Positions 48,930 through 57,651 of a DNA stretch of 64,000 nt are shown piece after piece. Numbering within the stretch: position 1 is the first letter of the stretch; each line of letters begins with the position of its first letter. A program made the translations under genes and the position numbers. A model generated the notes under the pieces. The model was given only the letters and a program-made list of their open reading frames with translations. It had not been told where the DNA came from and did no database searches. Source of the stretch: CAVQFB01 sp963711675. Its GTDB lineage: Bacteria > Acidobacteriota > Terriglobia > Terriglobales > Acidobacteriaceae. The stretch spans positions 1 to 64,000 of the forward strand of contig CAVQFB010000016.1 of NCBI GenBank assembly GCA_963711675.1. The letters run 5' to 3'.

Positions 48930-50132
48930 ATGAGTGAGCGCATTCTGCTAGTCGATGACGAACCTGCCGTGCTCGACGGTTACCGCCGGATACTGCACAA
49001 AGAGTTTGCTCTGCACACCGCCGTGGGTGCGGGCGAGGCACTCGAAGCCATTGCGGTTGCGCGCGACGATCCTTTTGCCGTCATCGTCTCCGATCTGCGA
49101 ATGCCCGAAATGGATGGCGTCCAGTTCCTCTCCCGGGTTCGCGTGGTCTCGCCGGATACGGTTCGGATTGCCCTGACCGGGCAGGCGGACATACATACGG
49201 CCGTCAGCGCAGTGAATGAAGGTTCCCTGTTCAGATTTCTCACTAAACCCTGCGAGAAGGAAGTCCTGGCCAAGGCCCTTACTGCCGGGATAGTGCAATA
49301 CCGGCTCGTCGTCGCCGAGAAGGAACTTCTCGAGAAGACACTGCACGGCAGTATTACCGTCCTGACGGAAGTGCTCAGTCTGGTGAATCCTGCTGCATTC
49401 AGCCGAGCTATCCGCATACGCCGGTATGTGCAGCATGTCGCCAGGAAACTACAACTGGAGGCCGCCTGGCGTTTTGACGTGGCCGCCATGATGTCTCAGC
49501 TCGGCTGCGTTACTCTGGACACCGAGACTCTCGAAGCGATCTATGCCGGACAGCACTTGTCGCCTGACGAACAGCTCCGCGTCGACGCGCACCCAGGCGT
49601 CGCGGCCAAGTTACTGTCCAACATTCCCAGGCTCGAACCGGTGGCACGGATGATTGCCCAGCAAGAGTCCATCCTCGCTTCCAGCGTAACCAGAAAAGAC
49701 GAACCCACAGACGCGGTTACGCTCGGAGCGCAAATCCTCAAAGTGGCCCTCTCCTACGATCAGTTGCGAAACGGGCGCAATAGCCATCAGGAATCCTTGA
49801 GCCGCTTGCGCCTGAGGCCGGACCAGTTTGAGCGCACCGTGGTTGACACCTTGGAAGACCTGGAGATGGACGATCACCGGGTGGAGGTGAAGAGTTGTCG
49901 CATCGCCGATCTCGAGTGCGACATGATCCTTCAGGAAGATGTCCGTACCAAGAACGGTCTTCTAGTGGTTGCCAAGGGACAGACCATTTCCTATCCGCTC
50001 TTGATTCGCCTCCGAAACTTCTGGCAGCGCAAGGCCATCGCGGCAGAGATTGTAGTCCACATTCCGAGAGGCGCGGCGGAAGAACCTGCTAAAGAACAGG
50101 GAAAAACGGCAGCGGCCGCGGGGGCACAGTAG
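48930..50132 (+). CDS. Response regulator with HD-like output domain
   Basis: Receiver domain with VDDEP, phospho-Asp in IVSDLRMPEMDG (residue 55), the Thr switch in IALTGQAD and Lys in FLTKPCEKE. The second half resembles an HD-GYP-type helical domain (RYVQHVARKLQLEA, HPGVAAKLLSNIPRLEPVARMI) but lacks the HD dyad and the GYP motif, so it is probably not an active c-di-GMP phosphodiesterase. The C-terminal 80 residues have RIADLECDMILQEDV, a cap found after such domains. Start at ATG 48930, 4 nt after the preceding stop. Confidence 0.85.
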   Translation: MSERILLVDDEPAVLDGYRRILHKEFALHTAVGAGEALEAIAVARDDPFAVIVSDLRMPEMDGVQFLSRVRVVSPDTVRIALTGQADIHTAVSAVNEGSLFRFLTKPCEKEVLAKALTAGIVQYRLVVAEKELLEKTLHGSITVLTEVLSLVNPAAFSRAIRIRRYVQHVARKLQLEAAWRFDVAAMMSQLGCVTLDTETLEAIYAGQHLSPDEQLRVDAHPGVAAKLLSNIPRLEPVARMIAQQESILASSVTRKDEPTDAVTLGAQILKVALSYDQLRNGRNSHQESLSRLRLRPDQFERTVVDTLEDLEMDDHRVEVKSCRIADLECDMILQEDVRTKNGLLVVAKGQTISYPLLIRLRNFWQRKAIAAEIVVHIPRGAAEEPAKEQGKTAAAAGAQ

Positions 50133-50557
50133 ACGAAAGGGAAATGTCGTTGTTTCCGACCTTCTTCCCTAGCTGTCTCCATATTCCGCGACTCTACCTT
50201 ACTTCTTAGAGACTACAGTGATCAGGATTGCTCCAAGGGTAGTTCTTGTGCTAATGACATGACTTCCCTCGCGCGGTAACCGGCGCACAAACACAGGGCT
50301 TGCGCATGATGTGAAGCCCCGGCCCAAGGAAACAATAATGAGACGATTTCTAGGTTAAGGCATGCCTCTGCCGAGCATTCGGCAGCCACCCTACCCATAG
50401 CGTTTCCTGCTTAGGATAAGTAATCAAGGTACGACAACAGTTGCTGATCTTGATTATGAGAAGCCCGTGAACTAGGTCCTAAACTATTTTTGCTTATCGG
50501 CATAAAATTCTAACAATATGTGAATCCTTTGTTACAATCGTCCGCCGAGGGGGTTAC
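50133..50557 (+). other. 425-bp intergenic region with several stem-loops
   Basis: No ORF is convincing. Three structures can be read: GGGCTT/AAGCCC at 50296-50319, the perfect 7-bp CTGCCGA-GCAT-TCGGCAG at 50368-50385, and TAATCAAG/CTTGATTA at 50421-50456 with CAACAGTTG inside its loop. AT content rises towards the 3' end. It could hold a small RNA or a long regulated leader for the following small gene. Confidence 0.4.
50510..50538 (+). promoter_or_regulatory. Candidate sigma-70-type promoter of the small gene
   Basis: CTAACA at 50510-50515 and TACAAT at 50533-50538 are spaced by 17 bp, 4/6 and 5/6 matches to consensus. Transcription would start near 50545, leaving a very short leader with GAGGGGG ahead of ATG 50558. 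Confidence 0.35.
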
Positions 50558-50803
50558 ATGTCAAATCTTTTGCAGATATTAGGCGACTTACAAACCCAAC
50601 GTAAGCAGCTTTCCCAGGAACTGGAGCAGCTCGATACAGCAATTAAGGCTCTGCAGGGCGTAGGAGGGCGAAACGGTGCCGCGGGTACTCGCAGCATCGC
50701 AACCAAGGTACATCGAACCATGTCAATCGCTGCCCGGAAGAGAATTGCGGCAGCACAGCGGGCGCGGTGGGCCAAGTGGAAGGCCAAACACAAGGCCGCC
50801 TAA
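50558..50803 (+). CDS. Small coiled-coil and basic protein
   Basis: 81 residues. The first 35 form a heptad-like helix (LLQILGDLQTQRKQLSQELEQLDTAIKALQ), then a Gly-rich hinge, then a strongly basic Ala-rich helix (ARKRIAAAQRARWAKWKAKHK) suited to contact nucleic acid. GAGGGGG lies just ahead of the ATG, and a terminator follows. I know of similar short ORFs in soil bacteria but of no function. It converges with, and overlaps by 4 nt, another small gene. Confidence 0.7.
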   Translation: MSNLLQILGDLQTQRKQLSQELEQLDTAIKALQGVGGRNGAAGTRSIATKVHRTMSIAARKRIAAAQRARWAKWKAKHKAA

Positions 50804-51018
50804 GCTGACCCAATACTACGTTGAGCGGATGAGAATGGAATCACGACGCTTTCGGTTCCATTCTTTTTCTCTTGCGCGACTGGTTTTGGCTTAGGGTGTG
50901 CCCGGGGAGACGCCTTCTTCACACGGCGTCCGTCCTCAAGTGTCTGAAGCGCAGCAATTGCCTGGTCGATCAGAGCCCGGTCCTTTCTTAACTTCCGAAG
51001 CATGTGTCGGATAGTCAT
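50800..51018 (-). CDS. Small basic protein
   Basis: 72 residues: an N-terminal helix (RHMLRKLRKDRALIDQAIAALQTLEDG) and a basic, Pro-rich tail (KKASPRAHPKPKPVAQEKK). The LIDQAIAALQ text resembles QLDTAIKALQ in the gene opposite, so the two may be distant relatives. A purine-rich GGGGGAGGG lies upstream of the ATG. Function unknown; its coding end holds the terminator of its neighbour. Confidence 0.6.
   Translation of the reverse strand: MTIRHMLRKLRKDRALIDQAIAALQTLEDGRRVKKASPRAHPKPKPVAQEKKNGTESVVIPFSSAQRSIGSA
50832..50869 (+). terminator. Intrinsic terminator inside the convergent gene
   Basis: AGAATGGAA at 50832-50840 pairs with TTCCATTCT at 50856-50864 and is followed by TTTTCTC. It ends the small plus-strand gene while lying within the coding end of the minus-strand one. 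Confidence 0.65.
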
Positions 51019-51175
51019 AGCCCTCCCCCGGCTGATATCACTATCATTTCGACAGGCGAACCGGTCGACGCAACGACTATTGTTACGGAATTAGGACAAA
51101 TGATGTCGCCAGCCAACGTTGGCTGGCGGTTAAGAGCGTGTCCCTGGGTCATTGTCGGCAGTTAGCCATTCGCGC

Positions 51176-54100
51176 TCATTCCTCATCCATCTGGGTTTCC
51201 GACAACCCTGTCGTTTCGGGTTGTATCTCAGATAGCTTTGCCCCACGCAACTGCTTGTTCACACTCGGCAGATCTGTCGCCCTAATCTCTTCCCAGCTCT
51301 TCATGAGTCCAGAGAGTTGGCGCTCCGCATCTGCGGCGGCGTTCAACTGAGCCGCAGTTGGCGCCACATCGGCTTGGCCGACTGCCGTATAGAGCGTCGA
51401 TAACGTCGAATTTGCTCGATTGAGAGTTGCTGCTGTTGAGCCCGCGCCATTGCCATTGCCCCCTGGCTTGCCCAACAAACCCGCCAGCTTTTCGTCCAGG
51501 CTTTTCATGGATTCCGCAGTTGGCCCTTTCGCGCTCTCTGAGAGCTTGTGGATCTGGTCGCTGATCGAACGGGCCTGCATGATCGCTTCCGAACTGCTGC
51601 TAGTTAAAGAAGCCAGTCGGGTCTCAAGCTGAAATTGCTGTTCAAGGCCGCCGGCCGGCGTCTGCACGCGCGGATCGAGCTTCACGGTAAGAGGTTCGGA
51701 GAAACTCTTACCGTCTACAGTTAAGCGCGCCGTATATTGACCGGGCAAAGCGTTCGGGCCGAGCGGAGATCGCGGTGTGTCCCCCGGCACCGCCGAGATC
51801 GGGTACTCGTGGCGGAGCGACGTTGGCGCTGCGTAGTGCAAGTCCCAAACCCAGCGGTGCATCCCGGCGTTAGCGGGAAGAGCCTTAGGCATACGTATCC
51901 AATAAAGAGGAATCAGTTGCTTCTCAAGGTCCGCCTTGGTCGGCTCAAGCCGGTCAGCGCTTGAAAACCGCTGCACTACTTTTCCCGCCGAATCCAGGAT
52001 TTCCAGCGTGACCGCACCCGCGGGACGGCCAAGGTAGTAGTCGATGATCGCGCCGTCGGGCGGATTCCGGCCCGTAGGCTCGTCCGGGGGAATGGGTGTG
52101 TCCGTGTTCGTGCTTCGGCGAATCCGATAGGCCGGCTCAGGCTTGAACAGGAAGGCGTCAGACTTCGCCGTCGAGTCGGCAAGCTGCCGAAGCGGAGTGA
52201 TGTCGTCGAGAATCCAGAACGCACGCCCGTGAGTCGCGACAATCAGATCATTGTCGTGGATCCAGAGGTCACGCATCGAAGTGTGGGGCAGATTCAGTTG
52301 CAGAGACTGCCAATGATCGCCGTCGTCAAACGAAACCCACACTGCTTTCTCCGTTCCGGCATAAAGCAGGCCCTTGCGGACGGGATCTTCCCGCACCGTA
52401 TCCGCCGGAGCGTCCGCCGGGAGGCCATTCGTGATGAGCTTCCAGCTCTTGCCTCCGTCGTGAGTCCGATAGATATAGGGCCGCAGATCGTCAATGCGGA
52501 AGCGACTTACTGAGGCATAGGCAGATTCCTCGTCAAAGTGTGACGCACTGATTTGCGTTACCTTGCTCCAGGGTGTCAATTCCGGGGGAGTGATATTGTC
52601 CCAGTGTTTTCCATGGTCGCGGGTCACCCAGATCAAACCATCGTCGGTGCCGGCCCAAAGTGTATTCACATCCTTGAACGACGGAGCGAGGGCATAAATC
52701 ACGCCACGCTGTTTTGCCGCATCAGGATTTTTCGAAGCCAGCCTTCCAATACTCGACGGCATCCCTGGATTTTCCCGCGTTAAGTCCTGGCTGATGGTCT
52801 CCCACGAGTTTCCGCCGTCTGTCGTTTGGAACAACACATTGGCGGCGTAGTACAGAACGTGGGGATTGACTGGCGAAAACATGATCGGCTCGGTCCGATC
52901 GGTGCGGTAGTTTCCGTTCCGCACAGGAATCGGCGTGATGTTCTGCACCTGCCCGGTGGAAACGTGGAACTTGGAGACCTCGCTCCGCCCTGCGCCATAA
53001 ATAATGTCCGGATCGACAGGGTCTGGAGCCACATATCCGTATTCGATCACGCCTACGGGATGCCAATCGCGAAACGTGATCTCTCCGTCATTGCCGCGGC
53101 TGGAAATGCAAACCGAGCCACTCTCCTGCTGACCGCCGCACACTCGATAGGGAAACGTGTTGGTTACGCTGGCGTGGTAGAGCTGGGCCGTCGGCTGGTT
53201 GTACCAGGAACTCCATGTCCGCCCGCGATTGACGCTTACAATGGCGCCTTGGTCGCTGACCAGCAGGATAATGTCGGGATTGTTGGGATTGATCCAGATG
53301 TTCTGGTAGTCGTCTCCGCCGGGAGCGCCGCGAAGGCTCGTCCAATTCTTGCCGCCGTCCATCGAGCGATAAGTCACGATACTCGTGCTGTACACGACAT
53401 CCGGATTCTTGGGATCAACCAGGGGGATGGACAGATCCCCGCCGCCGATCTTTGCCGCCGCGCGCGGATCATCCGCCGCCGCATGCCAGTTTTCGCCGGC
53501 GTCGTCCGACCGATAAATTCCCAGTCCTTTCCCTGACCCGTACTCCGAAGGTGACGTGGTCGAGAACGTAAGGTAGATCCTGTTCGGCAAGCTGGGCGCG
53601 ATGGCGATATGTATTTGCACGATGTCTTTGGGCAGGCCGTTCGTCAAAGGCTTCCACGTTGTGCCGCCGTCGGTTGACTTGAAGAGTCCTCCGCCGGTTC
53701 CGCTGAACTCGTTGTTGTCTTCCCACGGGCCTTGGCGCGTCTCCCAGAGCGATGCGTAAAGAGTGTCGGGATTGGAAGGATCGATCGCCAGATCAGCGCC
53801 CCCGGTGTTCTCGTCCTTATATAGGACCTTCTGCCAGTTCTGGCCGCCGTCGGTGGAGCGAAAAATTCCGCGTTCTTCGTTCGGTCCGTAGGCATGGCCC
53901 AGAACCGCCGCAAACAATCGATTGGGGTCGCGCGGGTCGACCACCAGGGCGGGAATCTGCTGCCCGCCTCTTAGACCGAGGTGCGTCCACGTCTTCCCCC
54001 CGTCGGTAGACTTGTAAATGCCATCCCCCACCGATAGATCAGGACGAGGCAATCCTTCGCCGCTGGCGACATACAAAATATTGGGATCGGAGGGCGCAAC

Positions 54101-54394
54101 TGCGATGGCGCCGACCGACTGCGTGGGCTGATCGTCGAAAATCGGCGTCCAAGTGCGCCCGTAGTCGTCCGACTTCCAAACTCCTCCATTTACCTGGCCG
54201 ATGTAGAAGACGTTCGGCTGACTCGGCACTCCGGCGAGCGCCCTCGTTCTGCCTCCACGGAAAGGGCCGATCATTCGCCAGCGCATGTCCTGATACGTAC
54301 TCTCCGGATACTGCTGTGCCTTTGAGAGGACTGCCGGTAAGAGAAAGAAGACGACTGCGAGCACTGCCGGCACAACGCGATGAGTTCGGATCAA
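51176..54394 (-). CDS. Large secreted sortilin/BNR-repeat beta-propeller protein
   Basis: The start is taken as TTG 54394, because GAGGAGG lies about 7 nt upstream and the text then reads as a signal peptide (VVPAVLAVVFFLLPAVLSKAQQ). About 1072 residues. The body holds many Asp-box/BNR repeats of form STDGGxTW: KSTDGGKTWTHL, RSTDGGQNWQKV, KSTDGGTTWKPL and RSMDGGKNWTSL, giving two VPS10/sortilin-like propellers. The last 250 residues have an Ig-like part and a helical region with Gly/Ala linkers (KPGGNGNGAGS). Often annotated as glycosyl hydrolase, but no catalytic residues are evident. Probably periplasmic or extracellular. Confidence 0.85.
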   Translation of the reverse strand: MIRTHRVVPAVLAVVFFLLPAVLSKAQQYPESTYQDMRWRMIGPFRGGRTRALAGVPSQPNVFYIGQVNGGVWKSDDYGRTWTPIFDDQPTQSVGAIAVAPSDPNILYVASGEGLPRPDLSVGDGIYKSTDGGKTWTHLGLRGGQQIPALVVDPRDPNRLFAAVLGHAYGPNEERGIFRSTDGGQNWQKVLYKDENTGGADLAIDPSNPDTLYASLWETRQGPWEDNNEFSGTGGGLFKSTDGGTTWKPLTNGLPKDIVQIHIAIAPSLPNRIYLTFSTTSPSEYGSGKGLGIYRSDDAGENWHAAADDPRAAAKIGGGDLSIPLVDPKNPDVVYSTSIVTYRSMDGGKNWTSLRGAPGGDDYQNIWINPNNPDIILLVSDQGAIVSVNRGRTWSSWYNQPTAQLYHASVTNTFPYRVCGGQQESGSVCISSRGNDGEITFRDWHPVGVIEYGYVAPDPVDPDIIYGAGRSEVSKFHVSTGQVQNITPIPVRNGNYRTDRTEPIMFSPVNPHVLYYAANVLFQTTDGGNSWETISQDLTRENPGMPSSIGRLASKNPDAAKQRGVIYALAPSFKDVNTLWAGTDDGLIWVTRDHGKHWDNITPPELTPWSKVTQISASHFDEESAYASVSRFRIDDLRPYIYRTHDGGKSWKLITNGLPADAPADTVREDPVRKGLLYAGTEKAVWVSFDDGDHWQSLQLNLPHTSMRDLWIHDNDLIVATHGRAFWILDDITPLRQLADSTAKSDAFLFKPEPAYRIRRSTNTDTPIPPDEPTGRNPPDGAIIDYYLGRPAGAVTLEILDSAGKVVQRFSSADRLEPTKADLEKQLIPLYWIRMPKALPANAGMHRWVWDLHYAAPTSLRHEYPISAVPGDTPRSPLGPNALPGQYTARLTVDGKSFSEPLTVKLDPRVQTPAGGLEQQFQLETRLASLTSSSSEAIMQARSISDQIHKLSESAKGPTAESMKSLDEKLAGLLGKPGGNGNGAGSTAATLNRANSTLSTLYTAVGQADVAPTAAQLNAAADAERQLSGLMKSWEEIRATDLPSVNKQLRGAKLSEIQPETTGLSETQMDEE

Positions 54395-54511
54395 GGGAGC
54401 CTCCTCAAGAACAAACTGCACAGCATAAATCCAAAGCAGGATGTTCAGGGAAAATTCTACGTTGGACATTGGTACGGGTAGCGGCTCAATTTTTCTGTGT
54501 TCTATAGGACA

Positions 54512-54560
54512 GTCATCCCGAAGCCCCGCGTTTTCGCCAGCGGGGCGAGGGATCTGGCGC
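54512..54560 (+). repeat. Dispersed hairpin repeat, unit 6
   Basis: 49 bp: GTCATCCCGAA, stem GCCCCGC/GCGGGGC around a 10-nt loop, then GAGGGATCTGGCGC. It matches 45 of 49 bases of the minus-strand unit at 19600-19648. It occupies part of the 328-bp gap between the propeller gene and pntA (54395-54722); nothing else definite is visible there. Confidence 0.7.
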
Positions 54561-54722
54561 GCACTGCTTCAAATTGGGTCAGTACATTGGTATGTCGCGA
54601 CAAAAAACTTTTGCTCATTTCCTTTACAATCGTTGGTTCGAATGCTCCCTGAACTCACGCTGGCAGGAGTGGTCTTCCTGTAAGCGGGAATTTGGCCGCT
54701 TCAGCATCCGCAAGAAAAGGAA

Positions 54723-55910
54723 GTGAACCTCGTGGTGATTGGAGTCCCCAGAGAAAGTTATCCCGGCGAGCGGCGAGTCGCCCTCGTTCCCATGGTCGTT
54801 CCGAACCTGGCGAAGGCTGGATTTGAGGTTGTGGTCGAAGCAGGAGCCGGGGTACAGGCAGGCTATCCGGACGAGCACTACGTGGAGAAGGGCGCAAAGA
54901 TCGTTCCGGATCGCGCCGGGGTCTTTCGCGCTGCTGACATCATTCTTCAGGTTCTTTGTTACGGATCGAATGACGCTACGGGTGCAGCCGATCTTCCGCT
55001 TTTGCGTCGTGGGCAAGTGCTCATAGGTTTTCTAAGGCCTTTCGGTTCACGAGAGGTTGTCGAGCAAATTGCCGGAACCGGTGTCAGCTCCTTCTGCGTC
55101 GAACTCATTCCGCGCACCACGCGCGCCCAAAGCATGGATGCGCTGTCTTCAATGGGTACGATCTGCGGATATAAAGCGGTGCTGATCGCGGCTAGCACGC
55201 ACCCGCGGATCTTCCCCATGCTGACGACCGCCGCTGGGACCATTACGCCCGCGCGTGTCTTGGTTATCGGTGCTGGTGTCGCGGGACTGCAAGCGATTGC
55301 GACCGCTCGGCGGTTGGGCGCAGTATCGTCTGCCTACGATCTCCGTCCGGCAGCCAAGGAGCAAGTGCAGAGTCTTGGAGGTCGCTTCGTCGAACTCCCC
55401 ATTGAGGCCGCCAATGCGCAGGACGAGCGCGGCTACGGCCGTGCCCAGGATGAATCCTTCTATCAGAAGCAACGGGAGCTTCTCGGCAAGGTGGTGAAAG
55501 AAAGCGATGCGGTGATCTGTGCCGCCGTCGTGCCGGGCAAGAAATCTCCCGTGCTGGTCACGCGAGAAATGGTGCAAGGCATGGCGCCGGGATCGGTGAT
55601 CTTCGATCTCGCAGCGGAACGTGGGGGGAATTGCGAACTCACGAAGACCGGCCAAACGGTGATCGAGTACGGGGTCACCATCATCGGGGCCATTAACGTA
55701 GCCAGCACTGTTCCTTACCACGCGAGCCAGATGTATGCGCGAAACATGACCGCATTTCTTCTCCACCTGGTTAAGGACGGAAAATTGCGCCTGGATCAAA
55801 ACGACGAGATCATTCGTGAAACGCTGCTCACCCACCAGGGCGAGATTGTGAACCAGCGTGTACGCGAGGCTTTTTCGCTGCCGGCTCTTACAACCAGCAG
55901 CACAACATAA
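54723..55910 (+). CDS. pntA: NAD(P) transhydrogenase subunit alpha, part 1
   Basis: NAD(H)-binding domain I of proton-translocating transhydrogenase, which makes NADPH from NADH using the proton gradient. It shares the alanine dehydrogenase fold: GVPRESYPGERRVALVP at the N-terminus, the mobile-loop region, and the Rossmann motif VLVIGAGVAGLQAIATARRLGA. The start is GTG 54723, with GTG 54732 possible. The hydrophobic segment is in the next gene, so the alpha subunit is split as in Rhodospirillum. Confidence 0.93.
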   Translation: MNLVVIGVPRESYPGERRVALVPMVVPNLAKAGFEVVVEAGAGVQAGYPDEHYVEKGAKIVPDRAGVFRAADIILQVLCYGSNDATGAADLPLLRRGQVLIGFLRPFGSREVVEQIAGTGVSSFCVELIPRTTRAQSMDALSSMGTICGYKAVLIAASTHPRIFPMLTTAAGTITPARVLVIGAGVAGLQAIATARRLGAVSSAYDLRPAAKEQVQSLGGRFVELPIEAANAQDERGYGRAQDESFYQKQRELLGKVVKESDAVICAAVVPGKKSPVLVTREMVQGMAPGSVIFDLAAERGGNCELTKTGQTVIEYGVTIIGAINVASTVPYHASQMYARNMTAFLLHLVKDGKLRLDQNDEIIRETLLTHQGEIVNQRVREAFSLPALTTSSTT

Positions 55911-55935
55911 CTGAGCGGGATTCGCAGGAGGCAGG

Positions 55936-56232
55936 ATGGGTTCCAAGCTTATTGATGGACTCTTCATATTCATGCTGGCCGGATTTATCGGCTTTGAAGT
56001 GATCCGGCGCATCTCGCCTTTGCTGCACACGCCGTTGATGTCGCTGACCAACGCCCTCGATGCGATCGCCGTCGTAGGCGCGATTGTCCTGGTCGGCGAG
56101 CACAAGAGCACTCTTTCCACCGTCCTGGGTACGCTGGCCGTCATTGCCGCCACGAGCAACGTGGTGGGTGGTTTCCTCATTACCGACCGCATGCTCAAGA
56201 TGTTCAAGAGCAGCCGTCCGACGAAGCCATGA
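55936..56232 (+). CDS. NAD(P) transhydrogenase subunit alpha, part 2 (membrane)
   Basis: 98 residues with three hydrophobic helices (LFIFMLAGFIGFEVI, ALDAIAVVGAIVLVGEH, VLGTLAVIAATSNVVGGFLI), matching the C-terminal membrane part of PntA. GCAGGAGGCAGG stands ahead of ATG 55936. Its stop overlaps the next start (ATGA), so production is coupled to PntB. Confidence 0.92.
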   Translation: MGSKLIDGLFIFMLAGFIGFEVIRRISPLLHTPLMSLTNALDAIAVVGAIVLVGEHKSTLSTVLGTLAVIAATSNVVGGFLITDRMLKMFKSSRPTKP

Positions 56233-57626
56233 ACACCCTGCCCGTCACCCAAAACGTGATCGAGGTTATCTACCTCATCGCCAGCGCGCTGTTCATCCTT
56301 TCCCTGAAATGGATGAGCTCTCCGACCACGGCCCGTCACGGAGTATGGGCCGGTGAGCTTGGGATGGTGCTGGCGATCGGTGGCACGTTACTACATCACG
56401 GCATCATCGACTACAAGTGGATTGCCGTTGCACTCGTGCTCGGAACTGTCATCGGCATTCCACTCGGCATGGTTCAGATGACCGCCGTTCCGCAGCGAAC
56501 CGCTCTCAGCCACGCTTTCGGAGCTTTTTGCGTCACGCTCGTGGGTACTGCGGAGTTTTATCTTCGTACTCCCACAGTGCCGCGCTTCATGATGTCGGTG
56601 CTCTCGATCGAGGTGATTCTCGGGTCGCTGACGTTTACAGGCAGCCTTATGGCGGCGGGAAAGCTTCAGGAACTCTTGCCGCAGCGCCCGCTTACGTACA
56701 AAGGCCAGAACTTCGCGAACCTCGCGCTGCTGGCAGTGGGAGTTGCAATCGCGGTCTATCTCGTCCTGCACCCGGAGGCGAAAAACTTCTTTCCTGCGAT
56801 GCTGGGGATTGGCCTTCTAGCCGGCGTGTTGATGATTATTCCGATCGGTGGCGCAGACATGCCTACGGTCATCTCGCTGCTGAATTCGTACGCTGGCCTG
56901 TCCGCGGCAGCGATGGGATTTGTCCTCGACAATAAGCTTCTCATCATCGCCGGGGCTCTCGATGGATCTTCCGGTTTCATTCTCTCGGTCATCATGTCGA
57001 AAGCGATGAACCGCTCGTTCGCCAACGTGGTGTTCGGCGCGTTCGGGCAGGTGCAGGCTGCGGCCGCCGCGGGCCAGGAAGCGAAGACGGCGCGCAGTGC
57101 CACGGCAGAAGAGGCTGCTGCAATACTCTCCGCCGCCAACAAAGTGATCATTGTCCCGGGATACGGCATGGCTGTCGCACAGGCGCAGCACAAGGTCCGC
57201 GAACTATACGACGCTCTCACCAAGCGCGGAGTCGACGTTCGTTTTGCCATCCATCCTGTCGCGGGACGCATGCCGGGTCACATGAACGTGTTGCTCGCGG
57301 AAGCCGACATCCCCTACGACCGGCTGCTCGATATGGAGGAGATCAACAGCGACTTCCCCCAGACCGACGTCGCCCTCGTGATCGGCGCCAATGACGTTAC
57401 TAATCCTGCCGCGCGCAGCGATGCTTCGAGTCCGATTTACGGCATGCCCATTCTCGACGTGGACAAGGCACGCACGGTGATGGTCATTAAACGCGGCATG
57501 AGTCCCGGTTTTGCCGGCATCGACAACCCGCTCTACTACCTCGATCGAACTCTGATGTTGTTCGGGGACGCAAAGAATTTCGTGGGAAGTATCGTTCGCG
57601 AACTCGGCGGTGGCGGAGGGCACTGA
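56229..57626 (+). CDS. pntB: NAD(P) transhydrogenase subunit beta
   Basis: About nine membrane helices form the proton channel, followed by the NADP(H)-binding domain III. The latter is marked by IIVPGYGMAVAQAQHKV, RFAIHPVAGRMPGHMNVLLAEA, VIGANDVTNPAAR and VIKRGMSPGFAGIDNPLYY. Length 465 is standard. Last gene of the three-gene pnt operon. Confidence 0.96.
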   Translation: MNTLPVTQNVIEVIYLIASALFILSLKWMSSPTTARHGVWAGELGMVLAIGGTLLHHGIIDYKWIAVALVLGTVIGIPLGMVQMTAVPQRTALSHAFGAFCVTLVGTAEFYLRTPTVPRFMMSVLSIEVILGSLTFTGSLMAAGKLQELLPQRPLTYKGQNFANLALLAVGVAIAVYLVLHPEAKNFFPAMLGIGLLAGVLMIIPIGGADMPTVISLLNSYAGLSAAAMGFVLDNKLLIIAGALDGSSGFILSVIMSKAMNRSFANVVFGAFGQVQAAAAAGQEAKTARSATAEEAAAILSAANKVIIVPGYGMAVAQAQHKVRELYDALTKRGVDVRFAIHPVAGRMPGHMNVLLAEADIPYDRLLDMEEINSDFPQTDVALVIGANDVTNPAARSDASSPIYGMPILDVDKARTVMVIKRGMSPGFAGIDNPLYYLDRTLMLFGDAKNFVGSIVRELGGGGGH

Positions 57627-57651
57627 TTTCAGCGGCCGCTGTCGCCTTCAG

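Noticed and set aside
50286..50360. Possible c-di-GMP (GEMM) riboswitch
   Set aside because: CACAGGGC and AAGCCCCGGCC recall the GEMM start, but the second stem and its tetraloop receptor are not recognisable; a simple GGGCTT/AAGCCC hairpin explains the match.
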